The notes below the pieces were generated by a model. It worked only from the letters and a program-made list of their open reading frames with translations, had not been told where the DNA came from and searched no databases. Position numbers and translations under genes: made by a program. A DNA stretch of 18,939 nucleotides. Origin: JANLTP01 sp031363055 (lineage in GTDB: Bacteria; Pseudomonadota; Gammaproteobacteria; Burkholderiales; Burkholderiaceae_E). The DNA lies in contig JANLTP010000050.1 of the NCBI GenBank assembly GCA_031363055.1, positions 1 to 18,939 of the forward strand. Reading direction: 5' to 3'. Below, piece after piece: positions 15,013 to 18,939 of this stretch (its first letter is position 1; every line of letters begins with the position of its first letter).

Positions 15013-15072
15013 TGTTCTCTCCAATCCCGACTGCAATTGGCCGGGTGATTCTTCTCGCTACATCGCGAAAAG
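15013..15072 (-). promoter_or_regulatory. Short structured leader of the rplC-led S10 operon
   Basis: The predicted 60-base leader can form a 5'-terminal 7-bp stem, TTTTCGC (15071-15065) with GCGAGAA (15058-15052) and a 6-base loop. Downstream, CCAAT (15040-15036) can pair with ATTGG (15025-15021), whose last two bases are the first two of the GGAGAG ribosome binding site. An alternative CCCG/CGGG pairing (15045-15042 with 15029-15026) competes with it. A role in translational control is inference. Confidence 0.4.
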
Positions 15073-15078
15073 CCTTCA

Positions 15079-15107
15079 ATCATAGCGGATCCCGTCACAC
15101 AGGTCAA
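15079..15107 (-). promoter_or_regulatory. sigma70 promoter of rplC, TTGACC-N17-TATGAT
   Basis: On the minus strand, TTGACC (15107-15102) and TATGAT (15084-15079) are separated by exactly 17 bases. This predicts +1 near 15072, about 60 bases before the rplC ATG. The quality fits a highly expressed operon. It is the only strong promoter seen for the ten ribosomal protein genes. Confidence 0.8.
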
Positions 15108-15146
15108 TCGTCTTGGTTTTCCGGACCACAACAGTCTGGGCCGGGG

Positions 15147-15152
15147 TATAGT
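15147..15152 (+). promoter_or_regulatory. Possible -10 box (TATAGT) for the Bug receptor gene
   Basis: TATAGT lies 50 bases before the ATG at 15202, in the divergent control region shared with rplC. The sequence 17 bases upstream (gaccac) is a poor -35, so this call rests on the -10 alone. Confidence 0.3.
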
Positions 15153-15201
15153 CGCGAAAACCGCGCAGACATCCCCATGATGCCCAAGGGAAACAAAAAC
15201 A

Positions 15202-16260
15202 ATGGCACTGCCACCAAGACTGCAATCATTACTACCAACACGTTCCAAGGGGCGAGCACGCGGCATCGCAAGTTTCAGAAACGGCTTGTTCCGGGTGATG
15301 CTGATCGGCACAACGGCACTGGCGACTGTCAGCAATTCGGCGTTCGCCCAGCCACAAGACTACCCCAACAAGCCGATCAAATTTGTCGTCGGAACCCAGG
15401 CCGGTGGGGTCACCGACATTCGCGCGCGCCGTTTCGCGCAGCGCCTGACCGAGTTGCTCAAGCAGTCGATCATTGTCGAAAATCGCCCCGGTGCATCGAC
15501 CACCATAGCGGCCGATTTTGTCGCGAAATCGGCGCCCGACGGCTACACCGCGTTGTTTGGCGGCAATACCGAGGTGGTCGTGGCACCCGCACTCGGCACG
15601 CCGATTCGCTACGATCCGGTCGCTGATTTCGCGCCGGTGGCGCAATTCACACAGGGTTCACCGTTACTGGTCGTTCACGCTGGCATGGGCATCAAGTCAC
15701 TGGCCGAGCTGATCGATTGGGCACGCGCCCGACCGGGACAACTTTTGTGCGCCACCGCCGGCCACGGTAGCGGCGCGCATTTCATCTGCGAGCTGTTTGC
15801 GCGCAGTGCCGGCATCCAACTACGCAGCGTGCCCTATAAAGGCAGCGGGCCGATGTTGCTGGATACAGCCAGTGGTCAAGTTCACATCACCATGGGGTAC
15901 CTGGCCGAAGTTGAAAAGCAGTACATCATTCCTGGTAAGTTGATTCCATTGGCCGCGCTCGCCAGTCAGCGTCTTGAGCGATTTCCACACATTCAGACCA
16001 TGGCGGAGCTCGGTCATAACGGCTTCGAGTTGCGCTCCTGGACCGGCTTGTTTGTGCCCGCCGGAACTCCGAAGGAGATCATCAATCGGCTGAACGCCGA
16101 GATCGTCAAAGTGGTTCGCGAGCCGGACTTTATGGCCTGGCTGAAAGAAACCGGCAGCGAGGTTGTGACCCCGAATGTAGAACAATTCAGGGACTTTGCG
16201 CGTGCCGACCTCGAGCGCTGGCGCAAGATGTCGCAGGAGCTAGGCATCCGGGCCGAGTAA
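15202..16260 (+). CDS. Bug-family (TctC-like) periplasmic solute-binding protein
   Basis: Bug proteins are periplasmic receptors, abundant in Burkholderiales, that bind carboxylates and related small molecules. Some serve tripartite tricarboxylate transporters (TctABC); many are orphans. This one is 352 residues with a long basic n-region, a hydrophobic core (MLIGTTALATVSNSAFA) and a likely signal cleavage after AFA at about residue 49. The mature N-terminus is YPNKPIKFVVGTQAGGVTDIRARRFA, the usual Bug signature with small changes (family usually VVPFPAGG). Further family segments are IIVENRPGASTTIAADFVAKSAPDGYT, LRSVPYKGSGPMLLD and GLFVPAGTPKEIINRLNAE. No tctA or tctB lies in the window. It precedes an aldolase gene on the same strand by 116 bases. 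The ATG at 15298 is a less likely start because it would remove the basic n-region. Confidence 0.92.
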   Translation: MALPPRLQSLLPTRSKGRARGIASFRNGLFRVMLIGTTALATVSNSAFAQPQDYPNKPIKFVVGTQAGGVTDIRARRFAQRLTELLKQSIIVENRPGASTTIAADFVAKSAPDGYTALFGGNTEVVVAPALGTPIRYDPVADFAPVAQFTQGSPLLVVHAGMGIKSLAELIDWARARPGQLLCATAGHGSGAHFICELFARSAGIQLRSVPYKGSGPMLLDTASGQVHITMGYLAEVEKQYIIPGKLIPLAALASQRLERFPHIQTMAELGHNGFELRSWTGLFVPAGTPKEIINRLNAEIVKVVREPDFMAWLKETGSEVVTPNVEQFRDFARADLERWRKMSQELGIRAE

Positions 16261-16327
16261 AGGCGTTCAAGGTCACAACACTGGAACCACTATCAACGTG
16301 CAAAGTTTGTCCACCAAAGCATCGGCG

Positions 16328-16357
16328 GATCCTCAACAATCAGATCCTTAACAATCA
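16328..16357 (+). repeat. 15-bp tandem repeat upstream of the aldolase
   Basis: gatcctcaacaatca (16328-16342) is followed directly by gatccttaacaatca (16343-16357), two copies with one mismatch. The T that distinguishes the second copy creates CCTTA (16346-16350), which can pair with TAAGG (16365-16369), the ribosome binding site of the aldolase gene. Confidence 0.75.
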
Positions 16358-16376
16358 GTTTCACTAAGGCCATAAC

Positions 16377-17180
16377 ATGCGCATGAACCGCCTGAAGCAA
16401 CTTTGGCGCGAAGGCAAACCCGCCATCGGTAGCTTTTTATCCATTCCGAACGGATTCGCCACCGAAGTGATGGCCCATACCGGGCTGGACTGGCTCTGTA
16501 TCGATTTGCAGCACGGCTGCATCGACTATTCCGATGCCGTCGGCATGCTGACGGCGATCTCGACAACGGCCGTGACACCGATTGTGCGCGTGCCCTGGAA
16601 CGAACCGTCGATCATCATGAAGGTGCTCGACGCTGGCGCCTACGGGGTGATCGTACCGATGGTCAGCAATCGTGCCGAAGCCGAGCGGGCGGTCGCCGCC
16701 TGCCGCTATCCGCCGGTGGGCATGCGCAGCAACGGCCCGACGCGCGCCCTGATGTACAGCGGACCCGACTACCAAAAACATGCCAATAATGAAATGCTTT
16801 GCATCGTTATGATCGAAACCGCCGAAGGCATTGCCAAGATGGAGGAAATCATCTCGACACCGGGCGTCGATGCCGTCTACATTGGCCCGACCGATCTGGC
16901 GCTAGGCCTGGGCTTGCCACCAGTCATGGATAACGACGATCCGAAACACGTTGCGACCGTCAACCGCATTCTGGAGACCTGCCAGAAACACAAGGTCGTG
17001 GCCGCCATGCATACCGGTGGCGCGAAATTCACGCAGCGCTACATCGACCAGGGTTTCAAGATGATCATGCTGATCGGTGATCGCAATGCCATGTCGAACT
17101 ACGTGAAGGCCGAGGCCGCCAAGTTGACCGGTTGGACGCCGCTCAACCCCACGCTTGCAGCAGATAAGGGCGGCTATTGA
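16377..17180 (+). CDS. HpcH/HpaI-family class II aldolase
   Basis: This family of metal-dependent aldolases cleaves or forms 4-hydroxy-2-oxo acids; members include HpaI of homoprotocatechuate degradation and 2-keto-3-deoxy-sugar-acid aldolases. It is 267 residues, the normal length. The expected active-site residues are present: His46 in CIDLQHGCID, Arg71 in IVRVPWNEP, Glu147 in MIETAEGIAKMEEI and Asp173 in IGPTDLALGLGL, matching the catalytic His/Arg and metal-binding Glu/Asp positions of HpaI. PMVSNRAEAERAVAACRYPPVGMRS is also typical. TAAGG lies 7 bases before the ATG; a second ATG two codons later is possible. The upstream neighbour is a Bug receptor, which suggests joint use of a carboxylate. 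The substrate is not determined, and other HpaI pathway genes are absent here. Confidence 0.92.
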   Translation: MRMNRLKQLWREGKPAIGSFLSIPNGFATEVMAHTGLDWLCIDLQHGCIDYSDAVGMLTAISTTAVTPIVRVPWNEPSIIMKVLDAGAYGVIVPMVSNRAEAERAVAACRYPPVGMRSNGPTRALMYSGPDYQKHANNEMLCIVMIETAEGIAKMEEIISTPGVDAVYIGPTDLALGLGLPPVMDNDDPKHVATVNRILETCQKHKVVAAMHTGGAKFTQRYIDQGFKMIMLIGDRNAMSNYVKAEAAKLTGWTPLNPTLAADKGGY

Positions 17181-17183
17181 CAG

Positions 17184-17207
17184 GGTCCGACATCGCATCG
17201 TCGGACC
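17184..17207. terminator. Perfect 8-bp hairpin between the convergent aldolase and exbD genes
   Basis: GGTCCGAC, an 8-base loop (atcgcatc) and GTCGGACC form a perfect stem that begins 4 bases after the aldolase stop. It lies in the 56-base gap to the exbD stop. No T-tract follows on either strand, so it would be a Rho-assisted or end-protecting structure rather than a classical terminator. Confidence 0.5.
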
Positions 17208-17236
17208 GAGGAGCGGCCCGACGTTTCATCGAAAGC

Positions 17237-17668
17237 CTAACGCGCAAACTGCTCGTTACCGACAATGCCGACCTTGGTCAGACCAAGCCTTTGCGCGGAG
17301 GCCATCACGTTCGCGACGACACCGTATTTGGCCAGCTTGTTCGGGCGCAGATGCAACTCCGGATGAACCGGTTGGGCGGCCGCTTCGCGCAGCCGGGCCT
17401 GTAAATCGGTGGCATCGGCGAGCGCTGTGCCCTGCCAGAACACCACGCCTTTTTCGTCGATATCGATCTTGATGACTTCGGGCAACACGGCCGGCGGCGG
17501 CGGGTTGCCGACCGGCATGTTCAGGTTCACCGAGTGCAGTAGAATCGGTATCGTGATAATGAGCATAACCAACAACACCAGCATGACATCGATCAGCGGC
17601 GTGGTGTTGACATCAACAATCAGTTCCGGTTCAGCGTTGCTGGCCAGACCGCCCAACTTCATCGCCAT
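17237..17668 (-). CDS. exbD: ExbD/TolR-family protein (second copy)
   Basis: ExbD forms, with ExbB, the proton-driven inner-membrane motor that energises TonB-dependent outer-membrane receptors. It is 143 residues: a short cytoplasmic N-terminus (MAMKLGG), one transmembrane helix with the proton-path Asp in NTTPLIDVMLVLLVMLIITI (about residues 22-41), then a periplasmic domain (about residue 50 on). A proline run (GNPPPPAVLPE) sits at the start of the periplasmic part, and the C-terminus reads ASAQRLGLTKVGIVGNEQF. A GGGGAAA ribosome binding site precedes the ATG. It is the last gene of the visible exbB-exbD-exbD run, 79 bases after the other exbD. A TATACT in that gap might be an internal promoter, but the -35 is poor. 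Confidence 0.92.
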   Translation of the reverse strand: MAMKLGGLASNAEPELIVDVNTTPLIDVMLVLLVMLIITIPILLHSVNLNMPVGNPPPPAVLPEVIKIDIDEKGVVFWQGTALADATDLQARLREAAAQPVHPELHLRPNKLAKYGVVANVMASAQRLGLTKVGIVGNEQFAR

Positions 17669-17747
17669 CTGCAGATTTCCCCAGTATATTGGTTGATGTG
17701 TTCAGTCGCGAACGATTCCAGAAAATCGGCGACGAGCGAGCGGTTGC

Positions 17748-18176
17748 TCAGTTCTTGACCGGCGGTTCGGTGATGAACCCGACCTTGGCAATGCCGGCGC
17801 GCTGGCAGGCATAGATAATTCGCCCGACACTTTCGTAGTTGGCATCGCGATCGCCACGAATATGAACTTCCGGCTGCGGCGATTTGGTGGCAATGGCCTT
17901 CAGTCGGTCGACCAGTTGCTGGGTCGTGGCCATACGCAATTCGTTCCAGTAAATACTGCCATCGACCGACACCGATACCTCAATATTTTCCGGTTTGCTC
18001 TCGCGGACTTCGTTGACCTCGTTGGGCAGTTGCACCGCGATCGAGTTGCGCACCACCGGTATGGTGATGAGGAAAATGATCAGCAACACCAGCATGACGT
18101 CGACCAGCGGTGTCGTGTTGATATACGAAACCACTTCGTCTTCATCCTCGCCCGCGCCACCCAGTTGCATCGCCAT
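17748..18176 (-). CDS. exbD: ExbD/TolR-family protein (first copy)
   Basis: This is the first of two tandem ExbD paralogues, 142 residues. It starts MAMQLGGAGEDEDEVVSYINTT. The transmembrane helix carries the conserved Asp in PLVDVMLVLLIIFLITIPV (about 24-42). The periplasmic domain includes SVSVDGSIYWNELRMATTQQLVDRL and the C-terminal GRIIYACQRAGIAKVGFITEPP. The N-terminal cytoplasmic patch is strongly acidic (EDEDE), unlike the neighbouring copy. It starts 8 bases after the exbB stop, so translation is probably coupled. Identity to the second copy is clear only around the helix and C-terminus, which argues for an old duplication. Confidence 0.93.
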   Translation of the reverse strand: MAMQLGGAGEDEDEVVSYINTTPLVDVMLVLLIIFLITIPVVRNSIAVQLPNEVNEVRESKPENIEVSVSVDGSIYWNELRMATTQQLVDRLKAIATKSPQPEVHIRGDRDANYESVGRIIYACQRAGIAKVGFITEPPVKN

Positions 18177-18184
18177 GATGCCGC

Positions 18185-18939
18185 TCAGCTTGCCGACTTC
18201 GACTGGGCGTTGGCCGACGCGGTCGAGCCCAGCAATACCGCATGCAGGTCGCTGCCAAATTCACGGACTCGCTCCATGGCACTCTTGTTGCGACGAATCA
18301 GCCAGTTATATCCCAGCACCGCCGGCACCGCGACCGCCAGGCCGATGGCGGTCATGATCAAGGCCTCGCCCACCGGTCCAGCGACCTTGTCGATCGACGC
18401 CTGGCCAGCGACACCAATGGCGGTCAGCGCGTTGTAGATACCCCACACCGTGCCGAACAAGCCCACAAACGGCGCCGTCGAGCCCACGGTCGCCAACAAG
18501 GCCAGGCCATCTTGCAAGCGACTCTGAACGTTGTCCATGGCGCGCTGAATACTCATGGTGATCCAGGTATTCAAGTCGACGTGACCGAGCAGGCCATCAT
18601 GCTTTTTGGTGGCTTCCAACCCCTGCTCGGCAATGAAGCGAAACGGGCTGCCCGCCTTCAGCGAATCAGCGCCCTGGCGCACACTGCCGGCGCCCCAGAA
18701 CGATTGGTTGGCGTCCTTGGCTTGACCCGCCATTTTGGCCTGCTCAAAGAACTTGGTGATGATGACGTACCAACTGCCGACCGACATCAGCAACAGGACC
18801 AGCAAGGTGCACTTGGCAACCCAGTCACCACCGCGCCATAGCGCTTCCAAGCCATAAGGATTTTGGACTGAGTCGCTGGCGTTGGTCGCGGCTTTGTCGT
18901 GCTGTCTGGCGGGTGGTGTGTGGGTGGGGGGTTGGGTTG
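18185..18939 (-). CDS. exbB: MotA/TolQ/ExbB proton channel family protein (5' end outside window)
   Basis: ExbB is the pentameric inner-membrane scaffold of the TonB energising motor. The last 250 or so codons are visible. There are three transmembrane segments: KCTLLVLLLMSVGSWYVIITKF, then GLALLATVGSTAPFVGLFGTVWGIYNAL (the conserved channel helix), then EALIMTAIGLAVAVPAVLGYNWLIRR. The TTG at 18850 could be read as a start, but the frame stays open to the window edge and residues just before it (SVQNPYGLEALWRGGDW) fit the family's usual N-terminus, so the true start lies outside the window. The outermost codons are Pro/Thr-rich (TQPPTHTPPARQ) and come from a G/T-rich stretch that may be low-quality sequence. 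tonB would be expected upstream in such clusters (inference). Confidence 0.93.
   Translation of the reverse strand, partial: TQPPTHTPPARQHDKAATNASDSVQNPYGLEALWRGGDWVAKCTLLVLLLMSVGSWYVIITKFFEQAKMAGQAKDANQSFWGAGSVRQGADSLKAGSPFRFIAEQGLEATKKHDGLLGHVDLNTWITMSIQRAMDNVQSRLQDGLALLATVGSTAPFVGLFGTVWGIYNALTAIGVAGQASIDKVAGPVGEALIMTAIGLAVAVPAVLGYNWLIRRNKSAMERVREFGSDLHAVLLGSTASANAQSKSAS

Noticed and set aside
15012..15626. 204-codon plus-strand frame starting before the Bug receptor
   Set aside because: It overlaps the receptor gene in another frame and the rplC promoter. The receptor frame has a signal peptide and family signature; this one has neither.

Overview
The window looks like chromosomal DNA of a Gram-negative, Burkholderiales-like betaproteobacterium. 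This is inferred from the protein set: beta-type ribosomal proteins (for example L3 with GSIGMAQDPGRVFPGK), a Bug/TctC-family periplasmic receptor, Liv-type ABC transport genes, and an exbB-exbD-exbD cluster. No tRNA, rRNA, CRISPR array, insertion sequence or prophage gene was seen, and no gene-free stretch exceeds about 190 bases.

Layout. (i) 1-2391, minus strand: livH-livM-livG of a branched-chain amino acid/carboxylate ABC importer; livG runs off the left edge. (ii) 2520-4157, plus: a class I adenylate-forming acyl-CoA ligase divergent from livH. (iii) 4264-5490, minus: the periplasmic binding protein that probably serves the importer. (iv) 5635-7319, minus: a hipB-hipA toxin-antitoxin operon with a near-consensus promoter that appears to make a leaderless hipB message. 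(v) 7367-9064, minus: a second acyl-CoA synthetase, divergent from a class I SAM methyltransferase (9208-9993, plus); a 14-bp tandem repeat lies between them. (vi) 10007-15012, minus: rplC-rplD-rplW-rplB-rpsS-rplV-rpsC-rplP-rpmC-rpsQ, the S10 ribosomal protein operon without its usual first gene rpsJ, driven by a good sigma70 promoter directly upstream of rplC. (vii) 15202-17180, plus: a Bug-type solute receptor and an HpcH/HpaI-family class II aldolase. (viii) 17237-18939, minus: exbB (5' end outside the window) and two exbD genes.

How the genes fit together. The Liv importer, its binding protein and the two acyl-CoA ligases suggest uptake of a carboxylic or aromatic acid followed by CoA activation. 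The Bug receptor and aldolase suggest a second carboxylate route. ExbB/ExbD power TonB-dependent outer-membrane uptake. The S10 operon is housekeeping, but both flanks are unusual: catabolic or transport genes lie directly against it, and rpsJ, tuf and rplN are absent from the adjoining sequence.

I see no clearly new multi-gene system. The points most worth a second look are the leaderless hipBA promoter, the rpsJ-less S10 operon with its short structured leader, the roughly 109-residue Gly/Pro/Arg-rich tail on ribosomal protein S3, and three short tandem repeats (14 bp and 15 bp intergenic, 12 bp inside a ligase gene).
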